Source: an uncultured Clostridia bacterium
Lineage (GTDB): Bacteria; Bacillota; Clostridia; Oscillospirales; Ruminococcaceae
Assembly (NCBI GenBank): GCA_947383835.1
Contig: CANDEV010000015.1
Coordinates: 1 to 57,807 of the forward strand
Length of the DNA stretch: 57,807 nucleotides
Direction of reading: 5' to 3'
Positions 8,278 to 16,448 of the stretch are shown here, in pieces. The position numbers and the translations under genes were made by a program. The number at the start of each line of letters is the position of its first letter. The stretch's first letter is position 1. The notes under the pieces were generated by a model. The model was not told where the DNA came from. It did no database searches and was given only the letters and a program-made list of their open reading frames with translations.

Positions 8278-8328
8278 ATATTTAAACAAATCCTTTCAAA
8301 TTATAAATAATTAACTAATTAACATTTT

Positions 8329-8400
8329 GTAGGGCGGGGGCTTGCTCCCGCCTATAAAAATTATTTTGTATCCGGAGGCGGGAGCAAGCCCCCGCCCTAC
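8329..8400. repeat. Family A palindromic repeat, copy 2
   Basis: A 72-bp inverted repeat with the same GTAGGGCGGGGGCTTGCTC arms as copy 1 and a short AT-rich loop. It lies between fabG and fabF, within the operon. Confidence 0.92.
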
Positions 8401-8444
8401 ATATGCAAAATATCATACAAAACTGTCAACTGTACACTATACAC

Positions 8445-9182
8445 TCACATAGACAGTCCGCCTGAAATTTCTATGGTCTGTCCCGTAACGTAGGACGCGT
8501 CCTCGGAGCAAAGGAACGACACCACGCCCGCGATCTCGTCCACCGTGCCGTAACGCTTCATAGCGATAGCTTCAAGCATTTTAGCCTTTTGTTCCTCGGT
8601 AAGCTTATCAGTCATGGGTGTGCTGATAAAGCCCGGAGCGACAGCGTTCACGTTGATATTTCTTGAACCAAGCTCCTTGGCTGCGGTTTTTGTCATGCCG
8701 ATTATAGCCGCCTTTGAAGCGGAGTAGTTTATCTGCCCCGGATTGCCGTAAAGTCCGGCAACGGAAGCAAGGTTCACTATCTTGCCCTGCTTCTGGCGTA
8801 TCATAACGTTGCCCGCAAGCTTCAGCATATTGAACACGCTTTTCTGATTTACCGCGATAACGGTATCGTACTGTTCCTCGGACATTCTCGCCATAAGCCC
8901 GTCGCGTGTTATGCCCGCGTTGTTGATAAGCACGTCGATAGTGCCGAAGCGTTCCTTTACAGACTTTACCATGCTTTCGCACTGATCGTATTTTGAAACG
9001 TCCGCGCAGAATATTTCCGCCTCAACGCCCAGCGCGGTGATTTTTTCCTTTATATCGTTATTTTCAAACATACCCTCGTTAAGGTCGTTAAGAGCGATAT
9101 TATAACCGTCCTTAGCCAAACGCAGAGCGATCGCCGCGCCTATACCTCTTGAAGAGCCTGTAATAATTGCAGTTTTAGCCAT
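8445..9182 (-). CDS. fabG: 3-oxoacyl-ACP reductase
   Basis: A 245-aa short-chain dehydrogenase reducing 3-oxoacyl-ACP with NADPH. It has the cofactor loop GSSRGIG (9-15), NNAG (87-90) and the catalytic Ser-140, Tyr-153 and Lys-157 (YSASK). The ATG giving MAKTAIITG is chosen because AAAGGAA lies nine bases upstream. This start overlaps the stop of the upstream membrane-protein gene by eight bases, suggesting coupled translation. Confidence 0.96.
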   Translation of the reverse strand: MAKTAIITGSSRGIGAAIALRLAKDGYNIALNDLNEGMFENNDIKEKITALGVEAEIFCADVSKYDQCESMVKSVKERFGTIDVLINNAGITRDGLMARMSEEQYDTVIAVNQKSVFNMLKLAGNVMIRQKQGKIVNLASVAGLYGNPGQINYSASKAAIIGMTKTAAKELGSRNINVNAVAPGFISTPMTDKLTEEQKAKMLEAIAMKRYGTVDEIAGVVSFLCSEDASYVTGQTIEISGGLSM

Positions 9183-9594
9183 AAATATAATTCCTTTCAA
9201 AATTCATTTTATATTCCGTAGTGTATATTTTATTGAAATTATCCGTATCGTTATTTATCTCCGGTATAAAAATTATTTCGTCATAGGGCAGCTTCCTGTG
9301 CCTTAGATTAAGCGCACGGCGGTACTGTCTGTACCTTGCTTCGCTTTGACGTTTTGCAGCAAGCTCAATGCCGTGCATATTCACCCATACCGAAATACTG
9401 CCGTAGACCGAATACACGCCGATCGCCGATAAAACCACGAAAAAACGGCTGTTTCTGTCCCAAATAGAAAACGCTATCAATACTCCCTGTATAATAAGCA
9501 CAAATATGCTTTTCTGCATAAAAGCCGTAAAGGCGTTGTCCGCGTAAAGCCAGAACAAGTCCCAAAGCTCTGTAACAACATATTCTGTTATCAT
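9175..9594 (-). CDS. Small membrane protein between fabH and fabG
   Basis: A 139-aa protein of unknown family. Two hydrophobic segments (about 26-45 and 50-70) are followed by a strongly basic cytosolic stretch (KRQSEARYRQYRRALNLRHRK) and a polar tail. AGGAG lies nine bases before the ATG, and its stop overlaps the fabG start, so it is a true operon member. I do not recognise it. The basic tail next to the membrane could contact phospholipid or RNA, but this is speculation. Confidence 0.65.
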   Translation of the reverse strand: MITEYVVTELWDLFWLYADNAFTAFMQKSIFVLIIQGVLIAFSIWDRNSRFFVVLSAIGVYSVYGSISVWVNMHGIELAAKRQSEARYRQYRRALNLRHRKLPYDEIIFIPEINNDTDNFNKIYTTEYKMNFERNYIYG

Positions 9595-9668
9595 TTACGG
9601 ACACTCCTTTGCAGATTTTAATACTCAATGTATTGCATCAGAAATTATATACTCACAGTTGCAGAAAA

Positions 9669-10664
9669 TCAATACTCCAAAATAACCGCGCCCATGGTAA
9701 GACCTGCTCCGAAGCCTACGAGACAAAGCTTGTCACCCCGCTTGATTATACCGTCAGTAATAGCCTCGTGGAGAGCTATTGGGATCGACGCGCTTGATGT
9801 GTTGCCGTGATTTTGGATATTAACAATAAATTTGTCCATTGAAACGCCGATATTTTTCGCGGCGGTCTCGATAATTCTGATATTCGCCTGGTGTGGAATG
9901 AACCAGTCCACCTCGTTTATGTCAAGCCCTATCTTTTCGGCAGCCTTATGCGCCGCCGTAGGCAGAGCCTTTGTTGCAAACTTGTATACCTCCTTGCCGT
10001 CCTGAACGAGGTAGGTCGTTCCCGTCTCGTACTCGCCGCTGTCTATTTCGTCGGTTTGGCTGGTCCTGAAGGGGTGGAAAACCTTGTGCGCCTTTGAATA
10101 AAGGGAATGAGCGCCCCGTCCGTCTGCGCCGATAAAGCTTGCAAAAAGCTTCTCGGAGCGTCCTATAACAGCGGCAGCCGCGCCGTCGCCGAAAAGTACG
10201 CAGGTTGAACGGTCGGTATAGTCTGTAATTTTCGACAGCATTTCGTTTGCCACAACGAGGACGTATTTCATTTCGGGTTCAGTCTGGAGGTATCTTTTCG
10301 CAGCGTCCACAGCGTAAACAAATCCTGAGCAGGCAGCGTTAAGGTCGTAAGCGGCAGCGCCCCACGCGCCTATCTCGTTCTGTATCACACAGGCAACGGA
10401 GGGTGTGCAGAAATCGTTTGTAATTGTAGTGTCGATGATAAGACCTATATCCATGGGGTCAATACCCGCATTTTTTACCGCCTCCGCAGCAGCCTCCGCG
10501 CCCATTTTCCAAGTGGGTTCTCCGTCGGCAATGCGGCGGGACTTTATTCCCGTGCGGGTAGATATCCACTCATCGTTGGTCTCAACGATCTTAGCCATAT
10601 CGTTATTAGTGACGTTAAGAGCGGGATTATACGAGCCTGTACCCAAAATTTCAATTCCAAACAA
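9669..10664 (-). CDS. fabH: 3-oxoacyl-ACP synthase III
   Basis: A 331-aa initiating condensing enzyme joining acetyl-CoA (or branched acyl-CoA) to malonyl-ACP. It carries the Cys-His-Asn triad: Cys-112 (NAACSGF), His-257 (PHQANIRI) and Asn-287 (NHGNTSSAS). The likely start is TTG at 10664 (FGIEILGTGSY), because GGAGG lies eight bases upstream. The longer frame to GTG at 10700 runs into a family B repeat and has no ribosome site. It heads the operon, divergent from fabD. Confidence 0.95.
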   Translation of the reverse strand: MFGIEILGTGSYNPALNVTNNDMAKIVETNDEWISTRTGIKSRRIADGEPTWKMGAEAAAEAVKNAGIDPMDIGLIIDTTITNDFCTPSVACVIQNEIGAWGAAAYDLNAACSGFVYAVDAAKRYLQTEPEMKYVLVVANEMLSKITDYTDRSTCVLFGDGAAAAVIGRSEKLFASFIGADGRGAHSLYSKAHKVFHPFRTSQTDEIDSGEYETGTTYLVQDGKEVYKFATKALPTAAHKAAEKIGLDINEVDWFIPHQANIRIIETAAKNIGVSMDKFIVNIQNHGNTSSASIPIALHEAITDGIIKRGDKLCLVGFGAGLTMGAVILEY

Positions 10665-10687
10665 AGCAATTACCTCCGTATCAAGAT

Positions 10688-10793
10688 AATACTGATTCAC
10701 TCCCGTTGTACAAACAAAAATTTCTGCGCCAAAATCGTATATGCAAATTTTTGCTTGAAATTTTTGTATACAATTAGGTCGTTAATTAGTATA
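10688..10793. repeat. Family B palindromic repeat, copy 2 (fabH leader)
   Basis: A 106-bp imperfect palindrome, closest to the copy at 48407. Its ends are AATACTGATTCAC and the inverted ATACTAATTAACGACC. It lies 24-129 bases before the fabH start in the fabH/fabD divergent region, so it would form a long hairpin in the fabH leader if transcription starts upstream. Read on the minus strand, its end supplies a TATACT hexamer that could act as a -10 box. Confidence 0.8.
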
Positions 10794-10820
10794 GCCGCAA
10801 AAAAATAGTGCGGTAATCTC

Positions 10821-10875
10821 TTGTAATTTACCAATAAATATGGTATAGTATTTGTAACGACTTTTTACACGTTAC
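10821..10875 (+). promoter_or_regulatory. Probable fabD promoter with downstream inverted repeat
   Basis: TTGTAA (10821-10826), a 17-base spacer and TATAGT (10844-10849) point toward fabD. Just after it, GTAACG (10854-10859) and CGTTAC (10870-10875) form an inverted repeat at the expected start site. A second small one, GGTAA/TTACC (10812-10832), overlaps the -35. These could be repressor sites, but they do not match the FapR or FabT consensus as I know them. The rest of the 10665-11026 interval is AT-rich. Confidence 0.5.
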
Positions 10876-11026
10876 TGCAAAAGCCATATATTACTATTGT
10901 AATATTTTTCTGCTCCGTTGTCAACCGATTTCGGGATAAAAATTTTCGGAAATTTCCGTTTTGACGGAAAAAACGGCTTTGCAGGGGTTCGGCGCACACA
11001 ATTTTTTTTGAAAGGATATGGAATAT

Positions 11027-11950
11027 ATGTCAAAAACAGTATTTTTATTTTCGGGACAAGGCTCCCAGTATGTTGGAATGGGAAAGGAGCTTTGCGAAAA
11101 ATACCCGCAGATAGACGTTTATGAGCGGGCAAGCGGAATTTTAGGCTTTGACCTCGCGAAAAAGATAAACGAGTCCGCAGAGGAGGAACTGGCAAAAACC
11201 GTCTTTTCACAGCCCGCTATCATGGCGACCTCACTTGTTGCGCTTGAAGCAATGAAGATAAACGGCGTGGAATTTTCCGCAGTTGCGGGGCACTCCTTAG
11301 GCGAATACGCCGCTATGGTTGCAAGCGGCATACTTACCTTTGAGGACGGCTTCAAGGTCATTAAGGCGAGAGCGGAGGCAATGCAGAAAGCCGCAGAGTC
11401 CGCAAGCGGAGCAATGTACGCCATAATCGGCAAGCCTGCGGAAGAGGTGGAGCAGATATGCACCGAAATAGACGGCTATGTCGTCCCCGTGAATTACAAT
11501 TCCACCGCGCAGACCGTTATCGCGGGAGAGACAGAGGCTGCGGAAAAAGCGGCGGCAAGGTTTGCCGAAATGGGCGCAAAGGCTGTAAAGCTTGGGGTCT
11601 CCTCGGCATTCCACTCAAAGCTTATGCAGCCTGCGGCGGAGGAATTTGCTCCCGCGATTGCGGATATTAATTTCGGTACGCCGAATGTGGAATTTTACTC
11701 CAATCTCATCGGCGGTATTCAGACGGACTTTGAGGGTATGCCGGACAAGCTTGCGGCGCATATTGTTTCCCCCGTCCGCTTCACCTCGGAGCTTGCGGCT
11801 TTGCAGGCGGCAGGCTATGAGAACTTTATTGAACTTGGACCAAACAAGGTGCTGACGGGGCTTGTTAAAAAGACCTTAAAGGGCGTAAACGCGGCGAATG
11901 TCGAGAACGTCAAGACGCTTGAAAAGGCTCTTGAAATTATTAACGGCTAA
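11027..11950 (+). CDS. fabD: Malonyl-CoA:ACP transacylase
   Basis: A 307-aa enzyme loading malonyl groups onto AcpP. It has GQGSQYVGMG (10-19), the nucleophile Ser-90 in GHSLGEY and the partner His-196 in SAFHSKL. The start at MSKTVF is preferred because GAAAGGA lies about ten bases upstream; an earlier in-frame ATG directly abuts that site. It is divergent from the main fab operon, separating it from fabH, fabG and fabF, with which it is usually co-transcribed in related bacteria. Confidence 0.96.
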   Translation: MSKTVFLFSGQGSQYVGMGKELCEKYPQIDVYERASGILGFDLAKKINESAEEELAKTVFSQPAIMATSLVALEAMKINGVEFSAVAGHSLGEYAAMVASGILTFEDGFKVIKARAEAMQKAAESASGAMYAIIGKPAEEVEQICTEIDGYVVPVNYNSTAQTVIAGETEAAEKAAARFAEMGAKAVKLGVSSAFHSKLMQPAAEEFAPAIADINFGTPNVEFYSNLIGGIQTDFEGMPDKLAAHIVSPVRFTSELAALQAAGYENFIELGPNKVLTGLVKKTLKGVNAANVENVKTLEKALEIING

Positions 11951-11961
11951 GGGTTGATATT

Positions 11962-13689
11962 ATGTCAAAAAAGTCAAAATACATTTTTGCGGCAATTCTT
12001 TCCCTGCTGATCTTGGGCGGGTGCAAAGAGGAAATGCCGTCCCTCGGCGAGGCTTCGGAGACCGTTTCCGAGACTGTAACGGAGACCGAGGAAACGACTG
12101 CCGTTACCGCTAAAAACGAAACGGAAACGTCCTCGCAAACCGAATTTTCGGAGACTGTCTCGGAACGTGAAAATATTTCCGACGAGCAAGCCGCGCTTGA
12201 AAAGCTTATCATTGATACAGCCGGAAATAAAGTGGGGTACACAATTCAGTCTCCGCTTTTCGGGGATTTTGACGGGGACGGAAAAAACGAGCTTATCGCT
12301 CTTTACGGAATATTTACAGACGAATTTTTCAGTACGGAAGGCGGAGTTTGGTTCGCAAGCGGCGATAAAGCGGAAGTTGTTGCCGAAAAAGGCAGTTGGC
12401 TTAAACCTGTAATATTGAACACAGTCGGCAAAACCCTTATTAAATTAGAGGACTGCGCTTTTACCACAAGCAGCGTTTCATACTATTTTCTGCTTAAGGA
12501 CAGCTCTGTTTCCCAATATAACGGCGTACCAAAAGGACAAGGGGTCTACCCATACGGCGAGTTCGGAGATTTCACCGCTGTACACGATAATTATGACATA
12601 AGCGTTGAATGGGATAAAAGCGATACTGACTCCCAGCCGTTGTATTTGGGGCACACGTGGAAAACCTATTGGTATTATGTTATAAACGACAAGCCGTACA
12701 GCTACAGCGGCAGAGAAATTACTAAAGAAGATTTTCTGAAATATGACGGTGCAAAGGCTTTGCTTGACGACCTTGCAAGAGACAGAAAAACCGTTACCGA
12801 AATAATCAAGCGGGGCAACGGTATTATAAATATAAATTTCAAATACAACACTGTGGACACCGAAGATTATTTCGGCGAAAGCTACGGCAATAAAATTATG
12901 CTGTACCGCGGCGGCAAGCTTTTTGATATTACCGATGATTACGACGACTGCGGCAACTATGTCTTTGATGAAAATGTCAAACAAACCTACTTTGAGGATC
13001 TCAGTGAAATGATATACGATACCGCAGAGGGGGACGAAAATTCCTTTATCCGCGAGAGATTTTACGGAAATATCGGCGGCAAAAACGTTCTTTACGCCTA
13101 TTACGGCACTGACGAAAGCTTCTCCCTTTGGTACGCGGACAAGGACGGGGCAAAAAAGGTCTCCGAGGACATAAGTCTTTTCATTGCGGACGGCGACGTG
13201 CTTATGAAAAAAGATAACGACTATTTCGTCATGAAAAACGGCAAGTCCAAAAAGCTTGATACCCCTGACGCGGAGGACTTTTCCATGCAGGCGGACGGCG
13301 AGTTTACAGGCTATGTAAACGCCGGGTACACCGACTCGACCCGCGACCAGGAGGCGAAAAAGCTTTACTGGTTCCGCTATCGGGACGGCGAAATTGCCGA
13401 GTACACAGGGCTTGACATAACCGAGGAACAGCTTTTGGAGTACGGCGGAGGCAGGGCTGCTCTTGACGAGATAGCGGCGCGGGGCGGCGACCTTGTTAAT
13501 ATAGTCCGCCGCGATAACGGCATTATCAACATCAACTATGCACTCCACAACCAGACCGTTACAAACCGATTTTTCATGACCCTTGAGATCGGCGCGGACG
13601 GCAAGGTCACCGACATTACGCCGAAAAAAGAGGACGGTACTCCAGACAACGCGGGTTGGTATTTACATTCGCTGAAAATTGGCGGATAA
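11962..13689 (+). CDS. Lipoprotein with Thr/Glu-rich linker and duplicated module
   Basis: A 575-aa secreted lipoprotein: basic start, hydrophobic core and lipobox ILGGC (Cys-21). A Thr/Glu/Ser-rich spacer (about 30-72) follows, then FGDFDGDGKNEL (about 100-111), which resembles calcium-binding Asp-loop motifs of FG-GAP/VCBS-like domains. The body is duplicated: an ITKEDFLKYDGAKALLDDLA / GNGIININF block recurs as ITEEQLLEYGGGRAALDEIA / DNGIININY near the end. It starts 11 bases after fabD and is probably co-transcribed. Function unknown; extracellular. Confidence 0.75.
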   Translation: MSKKSKYIFAAILSLLILGGCKEEMPSLGEASETVSETVTETEETTAVTAKNETETSSQTEFSETVSERENISDEQAALEKLIIDTAGNKVGYTIQSPLFGDFDGDGKNELIALYGIFTDEFFSTEGGVWFASGDKAEVVAEKGSWLKPVILNTVGKTLIKLEDCAFTTSSVSYYFLLKDSSVSQYNGVPKGQGVYPYGEFGDFTAVHDNYDISVEWDKSDTDSQPLYLGHTWKTYWYYVINDKPYSYSGREITKEDFLKYDGAKALLDDLARDRKTVTEIIKRGNGIININFKYNTVDTEDYFGESYGNKIMLYRGGKLFDITDDYDDCGNYVFDENVKQTYFEDLSEMIYDTAEGDENSFIRERFYGNIGGKNVLYAYYGTDESFSLWYADKDGAKKVSEDISLFIADGDVLMKKDNDYFVMKNGKSKKLDTPDAEDFSMQADGEFTGYVNAGYTDSTRDQEAKKLYWFRYRDGEIAEYTGLDITEEQLLEYGGGRAALDEIAARGGDLVNIVRRDNGIININYALHNQTVTNRFFMTLEIGADGKVTDITPKKEDGTPDNAGWYLHSLKIGG

Positions 13690-13692
13690 TTT

Positions 13693-13777
13693 GCAGGACA
13701 GGGGCTTGCTCCTGCCTTGTCGAAACACGCATAATATAAGGACGGGAGCGTGCCAATTCAGGCTGCCCCCGCCCTAC
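13693..13777. repeat. Family A palindromic repeat, diverged copy 3
   Basis: A degenerate copy: left arm ACAGGGGCTTGCTCCTGCC, right arm CTGCCCCCGCCCTAC, with an interrupted GACGGGAGCGTGCC stretch. It lies between the lipoprotein gene and aroE. Confidence 0.75.
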
Positions 13778-13805
13778 GGAAAATATATACAAAGGATTTG
13801 ATTTT

Positions 13806-14636
13806 ATGGAAAAATACGCAATTTTAGGCTACCCGTTAAAGCACACAATGTCCCCGCCCATTCACAAGCGTTTATTTGAACTGGAGGGCAAGTCCGCGGA
13901 GTATGAAATATGCGAGCTTCCCCCCGAACAGCTTGCGGACAAAGCGGCGTATCTTAACTCATTGGGAGGATACAATATCACAATACCCTTTAAGGTGGAC
14001 ATTATAAAATATCTTGACGAACTGGACGAGTCCGCAAAGCGTTACAATTCGGTAAACTGCGTTGTAAATCGGGACGGAAAAAATATCGGCTTCAACACGG
14101 ACTGCTACGGTTTTCTCCGTTCTCTGGAGGCTGAAAATATCAGTCTGTCGGGGAAAGTCCTGCAAATAGGCTGCGGCGGCGTTGGACGAATGATCGCTAT
14201 TGAAGCGGCTATGCACGGCGCGGACTTGACGATAGTTGCTCTCCCCGAATTTATAAAGGGAGCGGAGGAGGCTGCCGCCGAAGCTTTGCAGCACGCTCCC
14301 GACGCAAAAATAAAGGTCATTACCCACGACCGAATTTCGGGAGAATTCGACCTGCTCATCAACGCAAGTCCCGTGGGAATGTTCCCCAAGACGGAGGACT
14401 GCCCCGTTACAGAGGAGGTAGTGAAAAGCTGCAAAAACGTATTTGAGGTAATATACAACCCCGATGTTACCTTGCTGATGAAGCTTGCGGAAAAGCACGG
14501 CATAAAGGCTGTGGGCGGCATGGCAATGCTTGTATGGCAGGCGGTCGTTGCTCACGAGATATGGAGTGGGGCTAAGTACAGAGACGAGGATATTGCTAAG
14601 CTTATAGAAGATATGAGAGACTTGCTGAAAAAATAA
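13806..14636 (+). CDS. aroE: Shikimate dehydrogenase
   Basis: A 276-aa NADP-dependent enzyme reducing 3-dehydroshikimate to shikimate in aromatic amino-acid synthesis. Substrate-site residues are visible: HTMSPPIH (13-20), Lys-63 in NITIPFK and Asp-99 in FNTDCYGF. The dinucleotide loop GCGGVGR is near 122-128. Length is typical. AAAGGA precedes the ATG by about nine bases. It stands alone in the pathway here and converges with the small gene at 14641. Confidence 0.94.
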   Translation: MEKYAILGYPLKHTMSPPIHKRLFELEGKSAEYEICELPPEQLADKAAYLNSLGGYNITIPFKVDIIKYLDELDESAKRYNSVNCVVNRDGKNIGFNTDCYGFLRSLEAENISLSGKVLQIGCGGVGRMIAIEAAMHGADLTIVALPEFIKGAEEAAAEALQHAPDAKIKVITHDRISGEFDLLINASPVGMFPKTEDCPVTEEVVKSCKNVFEVIYNPDVTLLMKLAEKHGIKAVGGMAMLVWQAVVAHEIWSGAKYRDEDIAKLIEDMRDLLKK

Positions 14637-14640
14637 ATTA

Positions 14641-14889
14641 TCAATCTCTTTGCAAAAACAGCTTTACGGCGAAATTAAAACCCAATTCAAAACCCGCGCA
14701 TTTTGCGTTTACTGAAATAGCCTCCGCAGAATCGCGAATGCGTTCAGCGGCAGGTTTCCTGATTTCCTTTTGATTTCTAAGTATTTTTAGAAATCTCCGC
14801 AAGGCTCGTTCCTCGTCGTCAAGCTGCGGTGAAGTGACTTCCTCGCCGTTCATTCCGTAAAAAATTTCTTCCAATGTTGGCATATTCAT
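14641..14889 (-). CDS. Small DUF6809-like protein
   Basis: An 82-aa protein starting LEEIFYGMNG and ending with a GFELGFNFAVKLFLQ helix. This start/end pattern is what I recall for the DUF6809 family of small clostridial proteins; I am only moderately sure of that name. GGAG lies eight bases before the ATG. Its promoter appears to be TTGCAA (14946-14951), a 17-base spacer and TATAAT (14923-14928, minus strand). The 8-bp palindrome GTTATAAC sits in the spacer. It is divergent from two RHH genes, a layout repeated near 40.7 kb. Confidence 0.6.
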   Translation of the reverse strand: MNMPTLEEIFYGMNGEEVTSPQLDDEERALRRFLKILRNQKEIRKPAAERIRDSAEAISVNAKCAGFELGFNFAVKLFLQRD

Positions 14890-14922
14890 GGTAATTTCTC
14901 CTTTGAATTTTATTTTAAATCA

Positions 14923-15028
14923 ATTATAGCACGTTATAACATGAATTGCAACCGTCAGCATACACGAAGTTACAACGGGAATTTTGTGCAATATTTCACG
15001 TTGTAACCTTACGATACTATGATATAAT
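14923..15028. promoter_or_regulatory. Divergent promoters with three GTTRYAAC operator-like sites
   Basis: Three related 8-mers occur in 75 bp: GTTATAAC (14933-14940), GTTACAAC (14969-14976) and GTTGTAAC (15000-15007). The last two lie in 9-bp inverted arms GTTACAACG/CGTTGTAAC. One sits in the spacer of the minus-strand promoter. One overlaps the -35 (TTGTAA, 15001-15006) of the plus-strand promoter, whose -10 is TATAAT (15023-15028, 16-base spacer). This is what RHH autoregulation would look like. Confidence 0.6.
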
Positions 15029-15048
15029 ATTAATAGAAGGTGTATAAA

Positions 15049-15273
15049 ATGGCTGTATCAAAAGCAAAAATGAATTCAAACAAAAAGTACGACAAGGCTC
15101 ACTTTAAATATCAATCGGTAAAGCTGAAAATATCCGAATATGAATTATTAAAAGAAGCGTTAAAGGTTTCCAAAATACCGATGAACACTTTTTTGCGTAC
15201 TGCAATCATGACAAAGGTCTCAGAGTATGTAAACAGTGAAACCGATAATACCTTGGCTGAACCAAAAAAATAA
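15049..15273 (+). CDS. RHH-type DNA-binding protein, tandem copy 1
   Basis: A 74-aa Arc/CopG-like protein: basic N-terminus (MAVSKAKMNSNKKYDKAHF), a predicted beta strand YQSVKLKIS, then two helices (EYELLKEALKVS and MNTFLRTAIMTKVSEYV). This is the ribbon-helix-helix pattern. The ATG at 15049 follows AGAAGGT. The next gene is a close duplicate. It probably binds the inverted repeats upstream and represses both divergent promoters; that role is inference. Confidence 0.72.
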   Translation: MAVSKAKMNSNKKYDKAHFKYQSVKLKISEYELLKEALKVSKIPMNTFLRTAIMTKVSEYVNSETDNTLAEPKK

Positions 15274-15289
15274 TAAAGGGTGTATACCA

Positions 15290-15517
15290 ATGGCTGTATC
15301 AAAAGCACAGCGTGCTGCAAATAAAAAGTACGACAAGGCACATTTTAAGTACCAAACGGTAAAAATGAAACTGTCCGAGTACGAATTATTAAAAGAAGCT
15401 ATAGAAGCTTCCAAAATACCAATGAATACTTTTTTACGTTCCGCGATAATGACAAAGGTTGCGGATTATGTGGAATGTGAAACAGAAAACATGTCGGACG
15501 TTCAAAAGGATACGTAA
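15290..15517 (+). CDS. RHH-type DNA-binding protein, tandem copy 2
   Basis: A 75-aa duplicate of the preceding protein: the same MAVSKA start, KKYDKAHFKYQ, an EYELLKEAIEASKIPMNTFLR core and IMTKVADYVE. The ATG at 15290 follows AAAGGGT. The DNA of the two genes is alignable through the ribosome site and first codons, so this is a local tandem duplication followed by divergence. A heterodimer or altered operator preference is possible. Confidence 0.72.
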   Translation: MAVSKAQRAANKKYDKAHFKYQTVKMKLSEYELLKEAIEASKIPMNTFLRSAIMTKVADYVECETENMSDVQKDT

Positions 15518-15545
15518 ATCATTACAAAAACAGGAGGAAATAATT

Positions 15546-16430
15546 ATGAAGCTTGAAAAAAGGCTCCTTGCGCTTGCAAAGGGCATAAGCCTGTGGTGGG
15601 GGATATATCTTATCTTAGGCTGCTGCGCGGGCTTTGCGGTGCAGATGGTACATAACATTTTTTCGCTTTCCTACGGCAGCTTTGAGTTGAAAATTTACAT
15701 TCCCGTTATGGCGGCGGCGTCCCTTTTTCTCGGTATAATTTCATACTTTATTTCTTCTGCGGCAAAGCGAGCTCCCGCAAAAAAACTAAGACGCAGACTT
15801 TTTAAAATTTTCAGGGACGAAAGACTTTCCGACGGACTTATGTCAGAGCTTATGTCAAATGCGGCTGGGGACATGAAAAATCACATTCTCGTGATGTCGG
15901 CAATGCTGTACTCTGTAAAGGGCGACACTGAAACTGCGGAGGACGTTCTTTCCCAAGCCGACCTTGTAAGTATTCTGGACATTGCTCAGTCCACAGGGAA
16001 TTTCAAGACTGCGGCTTATTACTACTGCGCCAAAATGATACTCGCTGTTCTGACCCATGACAAGGAAGGCGCAGTCAGAGCATACGACGACGGCATTTAT
16101 TACCTTGAAGCCTTTTCTTCAAACGATATTGTTCTGACAGTCCTTGCCATTTATCAGACGGAGGCTTCGCTTTACAATTCCGCAGCAGACACTATCAAAA
16201 AAATAAAATGGCGGACTCTTCCGCCGTATTTAAAAAAATACGGCAGGTCTCTCTGCTCCGCGATCCTTGCGGTGGATCTTCTTAACCTCGGACAATACGA
16301 CGACGCTGTATTCCATGCAAATATTTCTTTGGAAAATTCCTGCTCCGACTATATGACGGAATTTGCGGAGGACGTTATCAAGCGCGCCCGCTCCGCCAAA
16401 AAAACAGAGGACGGAAAAACTTCAGAATAA
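15546..16430 (+). CDS. Membrane-anchored helical-repeat protein
   Basis: A 294-aa protein. Two transmembrane segments near the N-terminus (about 15-38 and 50-72) are followed by a basic patch (KRAPAKKLRRRLFK) and an alpha-helical cytosolic part with TPR-like pairs (YYYCAKMILAVLTHDKEGAVRAYDD; LNLGQYDDAVFHANISLE). GGAGGAA lies eight bases before the ATG. It follows the RHH genes by 28 bases and precedes the GH2 gene by 18, so it may share their transcript. Function unknown. Confidence 0.6.
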   Translation: MKLEKRLLALAKGISLWWGIYLILGCCAGFAVQMVHNIFSLSYGSFELKIYIPVMAAASLFLGIISYFISSAAKRAPAKKLRRRLFKIFRDERLSDGLMSELMSNAAGDMKNHILVMSAMLYSVKGDTETAEDVLSQADLVSILDIAQSTGNFKTAAYYYCAKMILAVLTHDKEGAVRAYDDGIYYLEAFSSNDIVLTVLAIYQTEASLYNSAADTIKKIKWRTLPPYLKKYGRSLCSAILAVDLLNLGQYDDAVFHANISLENSCSDYMTEFAEDVIKRARSAKKTEDGKTSE

Positions 16431-16448
16431 AAGAAAGGGATGTCTTGA

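Noticed and set aside
12478..13548. A 356-codon open frame antisense to the lipoprotein gene
   Set aside because: Shadow of the duplicated lipoprotein coding strand; hydrophobic Val-rich composition, no ribosome site.
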